Of a stretch of DNA of 64,000 nt, positions 27,261 through 35,436 are shown piece by piece. The translations under genes were made by a program, and so were the position numbers. The first letter of the stretch is position 1, and the number at the start of each line of letters is the position of its first letter. Source of the stretch: Thermomonospora echinospora (GTDB lineage Bacteria; Actinomycetota; Actinomycetes; Streptosporangiales; Streptosporangiaceae). The stretch spans positions 559,051 to 623,050 of the forward strand of contig NZ_FNVO01000002.1 in the NCBI RefSeq assembly GCF_900108175.1. Reading direction: 5' to 3'. Under the pieces are notes generated by a model. The model saw only the letters and a list, made by a program, of their open reading frames with translations, did no database searches and had not been told where the DNA came from.

Positions 27261-29030
27261 GTGGCCAAGGAGCGCCGCCCCGCCATCGAAGGCTGGTTCA
27301 TCACCGAGGACGGCCGGACCCGGCTGCTGGGCACCCGCTGCACCGCCTGCGGCACGCCGTACTTCCCGCGCAACGCGCTCGCCTGCCGCAACCCCGGCTG
27401 CACCGGCCCCAAGGACGGCTCGGAGCTGGAGGAGTACGCGCTGTCCGGCCGTGGCCGGATCTGGTCGTTCACCGACGCCCGCTACCAGCCTCCCCCGCCC
27501 TACGTGCCGTCCGACCCGTTCCGGCCGTTCACCCTGGCCGCCGTGGAGCTGCCCGAGGAGCGCATGGTCGTCCTGGGCCGGACGGTCCCCGGCCTGACCC
27601 CGGACGATCTGCAGGTCGGCGCCGAGGTCGAGCTGACCACGGGCATCCTCTACGAGGACGACGACACCGAATACCTCACCTGGCTCTGGAAGCCCGTGGC
27701 GCCCGCCCCCGCGACTCCCCGAGCCGAGGCGGACACGGCCGCGCGAGGAGCCGCGACGCGAAGCGGTGACACGGGCGACCCGACACCCGCCGCCGGAACG
27801 ACGGCGCGCGGGACGAGCGCCGTGGGCGCGGGCGGCCGGACCACCGAGCCGATCGCCGTGCTCGGGGTCGGCATGCATCCCTGGGGCAAGTGGGGCCGCA
27901 ACTTCGTGGAGTACGGGCTGGCGGCGGCCCGGGCCGCACTGGCGGACGCCGGGCTGTCCTGGCAGGACGTCCAGTACGTCGCCGGGGCGGACACCATCCG
28001 CAACGGCTATCCGGGCTTCATCGCCGGAGCCACGTTCGCCCAGGCGCTCGGCTGGTCGGGGGCGCGGGTCTCCAGCTGCTACGCCGCCTGCGCCTCCGGC
28101 GCCCAGGCCATCGACCTCGCACGCGCCCGGATCCTGGCCGGCCTGTGCGACGTCGCCCTGGTGGTGGGGGCGGACGCGGCACCCAAGGGCTTCTTCAAAC
28201 CGGTCGGCGGAGACCGCCCGGACGACCCCGACTGGCTGCGCTTCCGGCTGCTGGGCGCGACCAACCCCGGCTACTTCGCCCTGTACGCCCGCCGCCGGAT
28301 GGCGCTGTACGGGGCGACGCCGGACGACTTCGCCGCGGTCAAGGTGAAGAACGCGCGGCACGGCCTGGCCAACCCCTACGCCCGCTACCGCAAGGAGGTC
28401 AGCGTCGAGGACGTGCGGGAGTCGGCGATGGTGGCCGACCCGCTGCGGCTGCTGGACATCTGCGCGACCAGCGACGGCGGCGCGGCGGTGGTGCTGACGT
28501 CGATGGACTTCGCCCGGTCGCGGGGCATCGCCGACCCGGTACGGGTGGCGGCGGTGAGCACGGTGACGCCGACGTTCCCCAAGACCGTGCTCGACCTGCC
28601 GGACTTCGCCACCGACTCGGCCATGACGGTCGCCGAGCCGGACCGCCCGTTCCGCTCGGCCATCGCGCACGCGGCCTACGAGGAGGCCGGGATCGGGCCC
28701 GGCGACCTGTCGCTGGCCGAGGTGTACGACCTGTCCACCGCCCTGGAGCTCGACTGGTACGAGGACATCGGCCTGTGCGAGGCCGGCGGGGCCGAGGCCC
28801 TGCTGCGGTCCGGGCGGACGGCGCTGGGCGGCGACATCCCCGTCAACCCGAGCGGGGGGCTGGCGTCCTTCGGGGAGGCGATCCCCGCCCAGGCCATCGC
28901 GCAGCTGTGCGAGCTGACCTGGCAGCTGCGCGGGCAGGCCGAGGGGCGCCAGGTCGCGGGCGCCCGCGCCGGCATCGCCGTCAACCAGGGACTGTTCGGC
29001 CACGGGTCCGCCGTCATCGCGCTCCGCTGA
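27261..29030 (+). CDS. Natural fusion of DUF35 (zinc ribbon + OB fold) and Ltp2-like thiolase/aldolase
   Basis: A 589-residue protein with two parts. Residues 1-150 form a DUF35 module: zinc-ribbon cysteines 27, 30, 42 and 47, then an OB fold. A 45-residue Ala/Thr/Gly linker joins a lipid-transfer-type thiolase (residues about 197-589). The nucleophile-region cysteine is kept (CYAACASGAQAI). The later thiolase histidine regions are replaced: EVYD takes the place of the usual His-containing motif and GGLASFGEAI lacks GHP. This pattern fits Ltp2-type retro-aldolases, which need a separate DUF35 partner (ChsH2) for side-chain cleavage of steroid CoA esters. GTG start with AAGGAGG six bases before it. 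Steroid activity is inferred, not shown. Confidence 0.85.
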   Translation: MAKERRPAIEGWFITEDGRTRLLGTRCTACGTPYFPRNALACRNPGCTGPKDGSELEEYALSGRGRIWSFTDARYQPPPPYVPSDPFRPFTLAAVELPEERMVVLGRTVPGLTPDDLQVGAEVELTTGILYEDDDTEYLTWLWKPVAPAPATPRAEADTAARGAATRSGDTGDPTPAAGTTARGTSAVGAGGRTTEPIAVLGVGMHPWGKWGRNFVEYGLAAARAALADAGLSWQDVQYVAGADTIRNGYPGFIAGATFAQALGWSGARVSSCYAACASGAQAIDLARARILAGLCDVALVVGADAAPKGFFKPVGGDRPDDPDWLRFRLLGATNPGYFALYARRRMALYGATPDDFAAVKVKNARHGLANPYARYRKEVSVEDVRESAMVADPLRLLDICATSDGGAAVVLTSMDFARSRGIADPVRVAAVSTVTPTFPKTVLDLPDFATDSAMTVAEPDRPFRSAIAHAAYEEAGIGPGDLSLAEVYDLSTALELDWYEDIGLCEAGGAEALLRSGRTALGGDIPVNPSGGLASFGEAIPAQAIAQLCELTWQLRGQAEGRQVAGARAGIAVNQGLFGHGSAVIALR

Positions 29031-29120
29031 CTCCGCGTACCGTCCGCTACGCCCCATCCCGCCGGGCATGAGACGATCGCCCTACGGGACTGGCGGACGC
29101 CATGCGGCGACCGGGCGGAC

Positions 29121-29834
29121 ATGAGGGAACACGAGACCGTGCACACCGAACCGGAACCGATCGGCAAGCTGCCCTCCGGACGGCATCGGCTCTCCCGCGA
29201 TTACGTCGTCAACCACCAGGTCACCCGGATCCTGGCGGCGGTTATCGAGGTGACCGGCACCACCGGGTACGCGCAGCTGACCGTGGAGGCCGTCATCGGC
29301 CGCGCCGGGGTGTCGCGCAGCACCTTCTACGAGCACTTCCGCAACAAGGACGACGCCTTCCTGCGGGCCTACGACACGATGGCCGCCCGCCTGATGGACT
29401 CGGTCACCGACGCTTACAAGCAGGAGGAGGACGCCCTGGGCCGGCTGCGCGCCGGGCTGTCGGCGTTCCTGGAGTTCCTGGCCGCCGAGCCGCTGGCGGC
29501 GCGCACCTGCATCGTGGAGAGCCTGGCCGCCGGCCCGCGGGCGGCGGCCAGGCGCGACGAGGCCAAGCAGGCGTTCGTCCAGCTCGTGGCCGACAACATC
29601 CGCGAGCTCTTCCCCGCCTACCCCGAGCCGGGCCTGACCGCCGAGACCATCGTCGGCGGGATCCACGAGGTCGTCCACACGCGCATCCGCCGCGACGAGA
29701 TCGCCGAACTGCCCGCCCTGCTGCCCGCCCTGCTCAACGTCTTCGCCATCCCCGACCCCGAACGCTGGGGCCCGGACGCCACCGCCCCGTACGCCCGCGA
29801 ACCCGAAGCCCCCGGCACCGCCCCACTCGACTGA
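29121..29834 (+). CDS. TetR/AcrR-family transcriptional regulator
   Basis: A 237-residue regulator. The helix-turn-helix is TVEAVIGRAGVSRSTFYEHF followed by RNKDDAFL; the C-terminal part is an acyl-ligand-type all-helical domain. The ATG at 29121 has no clear ribosome site and a GTG at 29139 is an alternative. It follows the DUF35-thiolase gene by 90 bp on the same strand and is the best candidate for control of the divergent SDR-LLM and DUF35-thiolase units through the palindromes at 27169-27245. Confidence 0.83.
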   Translation: MREHETVHTEPEPIGKLPSGRHRLSRDYVVNHQVTRILAAVIEVTGTTGYAQLTVEAVIGRAGVSRSTFYEHFRNKDDAFLRAYDTMAARLMDSVTDAYKQEEDALGRLRAGLSAFLEFLAAEPLAARTCIVESLAAGPRAAARRDEAKQAFVQLVADNIRELFPAYPEPGLTAETIVGGIHEVVHTRIRRDEIAELPALLPALLNVFAIPDPERWGPDATAPYAREPEAPGTAPLD

Positions 29835-29866
29835 CCACCCGGCACGACCGGACGCACGGCCCAACC

Positions 29867-30001
29867 GACACTTCACGCCAGCCCGCCGCGCCGGGCGAGC
29901 ACCCGCAGCCAGACGCGCGGCCCGGCCGACACTTCACGGCAGCCGTACCAGCGCCGGACGCGCCGGGCGAGCGCCCGCAGCCGGACGCGCGGCCCGGCCG
30001 G
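29867..30001. repeat. Imperfect intergenic direct repeats
   Basis: CGCGCCGGGCGAGC-type blocks of about 40 bp start at 29887 and 29959 (period 72), and CCGACACTTCACG occurs at about 29867 and 29927. They lie between the convergent TetR and MarR genes. I see no gene here; the block may include the terminators of both genes. Confidence 0.65.
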
Positions 30002-30095
30002 TACGGCGGGCGGACGCCACGACCCGGCCGGTGGCATGTCGCGGTGGGCGCCCGGTGACCGTGCCCGGCCCGGCCCGGAGCCCGGAGTGGCCCGG

Positions 30096-30590
30096 TCAGG
30101 GGAGGTGCTGGATGTCCTCTATCACGGCGGGCATCATCGCGTTCCAGTTCTGGAACCAGTCGGCCAGGACCTGCAGTTGCTCGTCGTCGAGTGCGGCGAG
30201 CCGGTCGCCGGCGGCCCGGGCGACCGGCTCGAAGTAGGACGACAGGCGGGCCACGGTCTCGGGGACCGGCTCGACGATGACGCGCCGCCGGTCCTGCGGG
30301 TCGCGGGTGCGCTTGACGTAGCCGGCCCGCTCCAGCCGGTCGATGACGGCGGTGATCGCCCCACCGGTGGTGATGCCCATGGTCTGGGCGAGCCGGCCAG
30401 GGGTCTGCGGCCCGTCCAGGACGAGCAGGTTGATGCACTGGGCGTCGGTCATGTTGATGCCCGCCCTGCTCGCGGTGGCATGGTGCAGCAGAACCGTCCA
30501 CATGGTGCTGCGCTGCATGGCCAGCCGCAGTCCCTCGATCAGCTCGGCCCGATCCGGCACGTCCAGGACCCTCTTCCCGGCGACTTCCAA
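30096..30590 (-). CDS. MarR-family transcriptional regulator
   Basis: A 164-residue winged-helix regulator. TPGRLAQTMGITTGGAITAV is the recognition region and RDPQDRRRVIVEP the wing, both standard for MarR proteins. The TTG start at 30590 is preceded by a weak AGGGA; a downstream GTG is possible. It lies 96 bp after the FadD19-like ligase gene on the same strand and may be the last gene of that operon. MarR regulators in such clusters often respond to phenolic or CoA-ester ligands. Confidence 0.85.
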   Translation of the reverse strand: MEVAGKRVLDVPDRAELIEGLRLAMQRSTMWTVLLHHATASRAGINMTDAQCINLLVLDGPQTPGRLAQTMGITTGGAITAVIDRLERAGYVKRTRDPQDRRRVIVEPVPETVARLSSYFEPVARAAGDRLAALDDEQLQVLADWFQNWNAMMPAVIEDIQHLP

Positions 30591-30686
30591 CGTCGAGAGT
30601 CCCTGTTCAAGGGTGACTCCGTCACCGAATGCTATTGCCCTTCCGCAGACGGTCGAAAAGCCCGCCGGGGCGCCGGGACCGTGCGG

Positions 30687-32261
30687 TCAGCCGGTGGCCG
30701 CCCGCTGAGCGACCTCCTTGGCCCAGCGGTAGTCGGCCTTACCGGCGGGCGAGCGTCGCATCTCCGCGACGAAGGCGTAGGTCCGGGGCACCTTGTAGCC
30801 GGACAGGTGCTTGCGGCAGTGGGCGTCCAGCTCCTCCACCGGCGGGGTCTCGCCGGACGGCTGCACCACCGCCGCGACCCGGCTGCCCCAGCGCTCGTCC
30901 GGGACGCCGGTGACGACCGCGTCGTAGACGGCCGGATGCCCCTTCAGGACGGCCTCGACCTCCTCGGGGAAGACCTTCTCGCCGCCGGTGTTGATGGCCT
31001 GCGAGCCGCGCCCGTACACCGCGATGGAGCCGTCGGTCTCCACGGTGGCGATGTCGCCGGTCAGCAGCCACCGCCGGCCGTCCACCTCGGGGAACGTCCT
31101 GGCCGTCTTGACCGGGTCGTTGTAGTAGCCGCTGGCGATGTAACCCGTCCTGGCGACCTGGCCGAGCACTCCCGAGCCCGGCTCGACGGGCCGCAGCGAC
31201 TCGTCCAGAACGACGACGTTGTCGGTGTCGGGCGCGAACCGCAGGCCCTTCTCCGGGCTGGAGCCCGCGGTGGCCTCGGCCGTGGAGCCCGACTCGGTGG
31301 AGCCGAACCGGTCCAGGATCATCACGTTCGGCAGCAGCGCGGCCAGCCGCTCGCGCACGGTGCCGGTCAGGATCGCGCCCGTCGACACGTAGGCGTACAG
31401 CGATGACACGTCGTAGGAGCCGCGGGCCAGTTCCTCGGCCATCGGGATCGCGATCGCGTCCCCGGTGATCGTGATGGAGTTGACCTTCTCCCGCTCGACG
31501 GCCCGCCACACCTCGGCGGCGTCGAACTTGCGGACGTACACCAGCGTGGCGCCTATCCACCAGGAGATCCAGGTGGCCATCTGGGCGGCGCCGTGCATCA
31601 GCGGGGCGACCGGCATCATCACCAGCGGCCCGGCGTTGCGGGCCTGCTCGATGATGTCTTCAGGCCGTTGCGGGCGGGGCATGGTCGGGTTCCAGAACGC
31701 GTGGAGCATCTGCCGCATCTGCCACATCACGCCCTTGGGCATGCCGGTGGTGCCGCCGGTGTAGACGATGTAGAGGTCATCACCGGAACGGGGCGGGAAG
31801 TCGCGGGTCTCCGGCTGGTCGCGCAGCGCGTCCTCGTAGCGCACCGCGCCGGGGATGGCCGAGTCACCGCCGACCGCGATGAAGTGCCCCAGCTTCGGGG
31901 CCTGCGCCGCAGCGGCGGCCACCCGGTCGTCGAACTCCACGTCGTAGATCAGCGCGACGCTGTCGGAGTCCTGGTAGAGGTAGACCAGCTCCCCCTCCAC
32001 GTACCGGTAGTTGACGTTGATCGGCACGGCCCGGATCTTCAGCGCGGCCAGCAGCCCGGTGACGTACTCCAGCCCGTTGTAGAGCTGGATGGCCACGTGC
32101 TGCCCCGGCCCCACCCCTGCCGACCGCAGGTGGTGCGCCAGCCTGTTGGCCTGCGCGTCCAGCTCCGCGTAGGTGAACCTTCGGTCACCGCACACGGCCG
32201 CGACGCGCTCCCCGACCGCGTCCGCGACTCCCTCGAACAGATCCGCGTAGTTGAACTCCAT
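30687..32261 (-). CDS. Acyl-CoA synthetase, FadD19-like (steroid side-chain CoA ligase type)
   Basis: A 524-residue ANL-superfamily ligase that activates a carboxylic acid with ATP and CoA. Motifs: YTGGTTGMPKGVMW (P-loop), GSTESG, and C-terminal GRGSQAINTGGEKV (A8 hinge) with the catalytic lysine near the end in SPAGKADYRWAKE. The combination NVNYRYVEGELVYLYQDSD plus the terminal SPAGKADYRWAKE is very close to mycobacterial FadD19, which activates C24 branched sterol side chains. It is 55 bp downstream of the Ltp3-like gene in the operon that begins at 37003. No strong ribosome site is visible at the ATG. Confidence 0.85.
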   Translation of the reverse strand: MEFNYADLFEGVADAVGERVAAVCGDRRFTYAELDAQANRLAHHLRSAGVGPGQHVAIQLYNGLEYVTGLLAALKIRAVPINVNYRYVEGELVYLYQDSDSVALIYDVEFDDRVAAAAAQAPKLGHFIAVGGDSAIPGAVRYEDALRDQPETRDFPPRSGDDLYIVYTGGTTGMPKGVMWQMRQMLHAFWNPTMPRPQRPEDIIEQARNAGPLVMMPVAPLMHGAAQMATWISWWIGATLVYVRKFDAAEVWRAVEREKVNSITITGDAIAIPMAEELARGSYDVSSLYAYVSTGAILTGTVRERLAALLPNVMILDRFGSTESGSTAEATAGSSPEKGLRFAPDTDNVVVLDESLRPVEPGSGVLGQVARTGYIASGYYNDPVKTARTFPEVDGRRWLLTGDIATVETDGSIAVYGRGSQAINTGGEKVFPEEVEAVLKGHPAVYDAVVTGVPDERWGSRVAAVVQPSGETPPVEELDAHCRKHLSGYKVPRTYAFVAEMRRSPAGKADYRWAKEVAQRAATG

Positions 32262-32316
32262 ACCGGCGACCTCCGGTGGGTGGGATCAGGGGTGGATTCG
32301 GAGGGTCAGGTCCCTG

Positions 32317-33474
32317 TCACGGCTTGTCGGAGCCCACGATCCACAGGGCGAAGAACTGGGCGCCGCCGCCATAGGCGTGGCCGAGCGCCCGGCGGGCGCC
32401 GTCCACCTGGTGCTCCCCCGCCATCCCGCGCACCTGGAGCGCGGCCTCGGCGAAGCGGATCATCCCGGACGCGCCGATCGGGTTGGACGACAGCACGCCG
32501 CCGGACGGGTTCCACGGGATGTCGCCGTCCAGCGCGGTGGCGCCGGCCTCGGTGAGCTTCCAGCCCTCGCCCTCGCCGCAGAAGCCCAGGTTCTCCAGCC
32601 ACATCGGCTCGTACCAGGAGAACGGGACGTACACCTCGGCGCAGTCGAGCTCACGGCGCGGGTCGGTGATGCCGGCCTGGCGGTACACGTCGGCCGCCGC
32701 GTCCCGGCCGCCCTGCGGCAGCACGTTGTCCCGGCCGGCGAAGAAGATCGGCTCCGAGCGCATCGAGGTGCCCTGCACCCACGCGGGCGGGTTGGGGGCG
32801 CTGCGCGCCGCGCTCTCGGAGGCCAGCACCATCGCACAGGCCCCGTCGGAGGACGGGCAGGTCTCCAGGTAGCGGATCGGCTCCCACAGCATGGGCGTCG
32901 ACTCGACCATCTCGCGCGAGATGCCGGGGATCTTCAGATGGGCGTAGGGGTTCTTCAGCGCGTTCTGCCGGTCCTTGACCGCCACCAGCGTGCCGATGTG
33001 GTCGGGGGCTCCCGACCGCCGCATGTAGGCGCGGATGTGCGGGGCGAAGTAGCCGCCCGCCCCGACCACCAGGGACGTGCTGTGCGGCGAGTCGACCGTC
33101 AACGCCCAGGTGGCGTTGGACTCCGACTGCTTCTCCCAGGCCACGGTGAGGACCCGGTCGTGCACGCCGCTCTGGATCAGCCCGGCCGCCACGATCGCGG
33201 TGGAGCCGCCGACCGACCCGGCGGTGTGCACCCGCATCATCGGCTTGCCCCGTGCGCCCAGCGCGTCGGCCAGGTACGCCTCGGGCATCATCATGCCCTC
33301 GAACAGGTCGGGGGCCTTGCCGATGACGACCGCGTCGATGTCGGCCCAGTCGAGCCCGGCGTCCTCCAGCGCCCGCTGCGCCGCCTCCCGCAGCAGCCCG
33401 GCCATCGACACGTCCAGCCGCTTGGTCTTGTACGCCGTCTGGCCGACGCCGATGACCGCACAGGGGTTACCCAC
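32317..33474 (-). CDS. Thiolase-domain lipid-transfer protein, Ltp3-like (Rv3523 family)
   Basis: A 385-residue thiolase-fold protein. It carries VVIGKAPDLFEGMMMPE, HTAGSVGGSTAIVAA, VAWEKQSESNA and CPSSDGACAMV blocks that I recall from Rv3523/Ltp3 of the M. tuberculosis cholesterol cluster. The nucleophile region reads TAGSVGG, so the catalytic cysteine of true thiolases is missing; EVYVPFSWYEPMWLENLGF occupies the second motif. These proteins are probably aldolases or CoA-ester-binding proteins rather than thiolases. The start overlaps the end of the Ltp4-like gene by 8 bp. Confidence 0.85.
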   Translation of the reverse strand: MGNPCAVIGVGQTAYKTKRLDVSMAGLLREAAQRALEDAGLDWADIDAVVIGKAPDLFEGMMMPEAYLADALGARGKPMMRVHTAGSVGGSTAIVAAGLIQSGVHDRVLTVAWEKQSESNATWALTVDSPHSTSLVVGAGGYFAPHIRAYMRRSGAPDHIGTLVAVKDRQNALKNPYAHLKIPGISREMVESTPMLWEPIRYLETCPSSDGACAMVLASESAARSAPNPPAWVQGTSMRSEPIFFAGRDNVLPQGGRDAAADVYRQAGITDPRRELDCAEVYVPFSWYEPMWLENLGFCGEGEGWKLTEAGATALDGDIPWNPSGGVLSSNPIGASGMIRFAEAALQVRGMAGEHQVDGARRALGHAYGGGAQFFALWIVGSDKP

Positions 33475-34510
33475 GTGGCTCTCCTTCCAGCACGCAGACG
33501 AGGTTCTGCTGCAGGCACGGCCCGGACGAGGCGTGGCCCAGCGCCTTGGCGGCCGTGCCGTCCTGGACGCGGGCGGCGGCCTCGCCGATCCGGATCAGCC
33601 CGGCGGCCATGATCGGGTTGGCCGACAGCGCCCCGCCGGACGGGTTGACCAGCACGTCATCGCCCAGCCCCAGGGCCTCGCGCAGGATCAGCTCCTCATG
33701 GCTGAACTGGGCGTGCAGCTCGGCCACCTCGACCCCGGCCGCGCCCGCCCGTTCCCCGGCGATCCGGGCGGACTCGCTGCGGCTCAGGTCCCGCACGCCC
33801 AGGCCGTGGGCGTCGGCGCGGTGGTCGATCCCGGTGATCCAGGCCGGGCGTTCGCACAGCTCCCGGGCCTTGTCCCCGGCGGCCAGCACGATCGCCGCCG
33901 CCCCGTCGGTGTCGGGCGCGATGTCGTAGGGCCGCAGCGGCGCGACGTCGTAGCCCTGCGAGCCGTCCGGGTCCTCCAGGTGCAACGCGTACGGGTTGTC
34001 GCGGCCGGCGGCGCGCGACCTGGCGGCGACGGCGCGTAGGTCGTCCTCCTTGGCCCCGGCCCGCTCCAGGTAGGCGCGGGCCTGCAGGGCGGCCAGCGAT
34101 ACCTGGTCGGGGCCGAGCGGCGCCAGGTAGTACGGGTCGAGCTGGGCTGTCATGACCTTGCGCACGTCCGCCTGCGACGACTTGCCGAAGCCGTAGACCA
34201 GCGCGGTGTCCACGTCGCCGTGCAGCAGCCTGACGTACGCCTCGTACAGCGCCCAGGCGGCGTCCATCTCCACATGGCTCTCGGAGATCGGCGGCCAGGC
34301 GCCCACCGCGTCCAGCGCCGTCACGAACGCGAACGGCTTGCCCTCCAGGTAGTCGCACGAGCCCGAGCAGGTGAACCCGAACCTGTGGACGCCGGTCCGT
34401 TCCTTGATCTCGGTGATGACGGGCGCCAGCATCTCGACCTCCGACAGCCCGCCGCTGTCGGCGGCATGCCGGGTCTGCACGAACGCGACGACCGCGATTT
34501 CTCTGTTCAC
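33467..34510 (-). CDS. Thiolase-domain lipid-transfer protein, Ltp4-like (Rv3522 family)
   Basis: A 347-residue thiolase-fold protein beginning VNREIAVVAFVQTRHA. It has a CSGSCDYLEG block where thiolases carry their nucleophile, SHVEMDAAWALYEAYVRLL, and VNPSGGALSANPIMAAGL at the C-terminus. The size and order next to the Ltp3-like gene match Rv3522. The GTG at 34510 overlaps the stop of the DUF35 gene by 4 bp (GTGA). Together with the DUF35 protein and Ltp3 it probably forms a heteromeric complex acting on a sterol- or lipid-derived CoA ester. Confidence 0.83.
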   Translation of the reverse strand: MNREIAVVAFVQTRHAADSGGLSEVEMLAPVITEIKERTGVHRFGFTCSGSCDYLEGKPFAFVTALDAVGAWPPISESHVEMDAAWALYEAYVRLLHGDVDTALVYGFGKSSQADVRKVMTAQLDPYYLAPLGPDQVSLAALQARAYLERAGAKEDDLRAVAARSRAAGRDNPYALHLEDPDGSQGYDVAPLRPYDIAPDTDGAAAIVLAAGDKARELCERPAWITGIDHRADAHGLGVRDLSRSESARIAGERAGAAGVEVAELHAQFSHEELILREALGLGDDVLVNPSGGALSANPIMAAGLIRIGEAAARVQDGTAAKALGHASSGPCLQQNLVCVLEGEPRG

Positions 34511-35436
34511 ACGTAGTCCTTGATGCGTTCGAACGGGACGTCGGGCTCGTCGAGCGGCTCGAACCACCTGATGTTGTTCATCGTCGGCCCCCACTCCTCG
34601 CGGGGCCGCCAGGCGGCCTTGACCCGCATGCCGATGCGGACCTGGTCGGCGGGGATGCCGGCGACCAGGGCGAGCATGGTCAGGTCGGCGCCGTCCAGCA
34701 GGATGTAGGCCGACACGAATGGCACCTCGGGGGCGCGCGGGTCCGGGATGTTGTTGACCGCGAACGTGGTGACGGTGCCGGTGTCGGCGACCTCCACCTC
34801 CTCGGTGGTCGGCACGCCGTCGCGCGAGCACATCCCCTTCATCGGGACGATCACGCTGTCGCACACCGGGCAGCGGTGGCCGAGGATCCGGCCCTGGGAG
34901 ATGCTCTCCAGGAAGCGGCTCAGGGCGCGGCCGGGGTCCAGCGTGTACTCCAGCCGGGTCGGCGCGTTGATCATCGTGACCTCGGGGCGGAAGCACTCGA
35001 TGTCGCCGATGCCGCCGCCGCGCTCGGCCCGCCACTTCGGCCGTACCCGCAGGCCCGTCTTGAGGAAGCGGGGCGGTTCGGCGCCCGCCTCGAACTCGCC
35101 CATGTCCAGGGCGTGCAGCAGGGCGGTGTCGGCGCCGTCCGGCTTGATCAGGGCCCAGGCGAAGGGGCGGTCCAGCGGGTGGTCCGGGCGCGGGTTCGGC
35201 ACCCACGACCAGCTCTGGACGGTGCCCGCGGGGCCGACCTCGACCCACTCGTCGGTGACGGCCGCGCCGGTGTCGGGGTCGTACTCGGTGGGCGGGACGA
35301 GCACCCGCCCCCCGGCGGTGCGCACGCCCACCAGCCGGCCGTCGCGCAGTTCGCTGAGGAACCGGCCGATGACCGGGCCGACCGAACGCGTGTAGCCGCC
35401 GGGGAACTCCAGGACGTGGTTGGGACTAGATGGCAA
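34507..35436 (-). CDS. Double DUF35 (zinc ribbon/OB-fold) protein, Rv3521-like
   Basis: A 309-residue protein with two OB-fold modules. The second begins with a zinc ribbon (GHRCPVCDSVIVPMKGMCSRDG: Cys, Cys and a later Cys) and ends AWRPREEWG; the first lacks the cysteines. DUF35 proteins are obligatory partners of lipid-transfer thiolases, so it is expected to bind the two Ltp proteins encoded directly downstream. The TTG start at 35436 lies inside the end of the acyl-CoA synthetase gene (11-bp overlap); no in-frame ATG fits before the conserved region. Confidence 0.82.
   Translation of the reverse strand: MPSSPNHVLEFPGGYTRSVGPVIGRFLSELRDGRLVGVRTAGGRVLVPPTEYDPDTGAAVTDEWVEVGPAGTVQSWSWVPNPRPDHPLDRPFAWALIKPDGADTALLHALDMGEFEAGAEPPRFLKTGLRVRPKWRAERGGGIGDIECFRPEVTMINAPTRLEYTLDPGRALSRFLESISQGRILGHRCPVCDSVIVPMKGMCSRDGVPTTEEVEVADTGTVTTFAVNNIPDPRAPEVPFVSAYILLDGADLTMLALVAGIPADQVRIGMRVKAAWRPREEWGPTMNNIRWFEPLDEPDVPFERIKDYV

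Noticed and set aside
33467-35248. A 593-codon Ltp4-like protein reading through from the DUF35 gene region
   Set aside because: The part upstream of 34510 is an out-of-frame reading of the DUF35 gene; the GTGA overlap gives a clean start.
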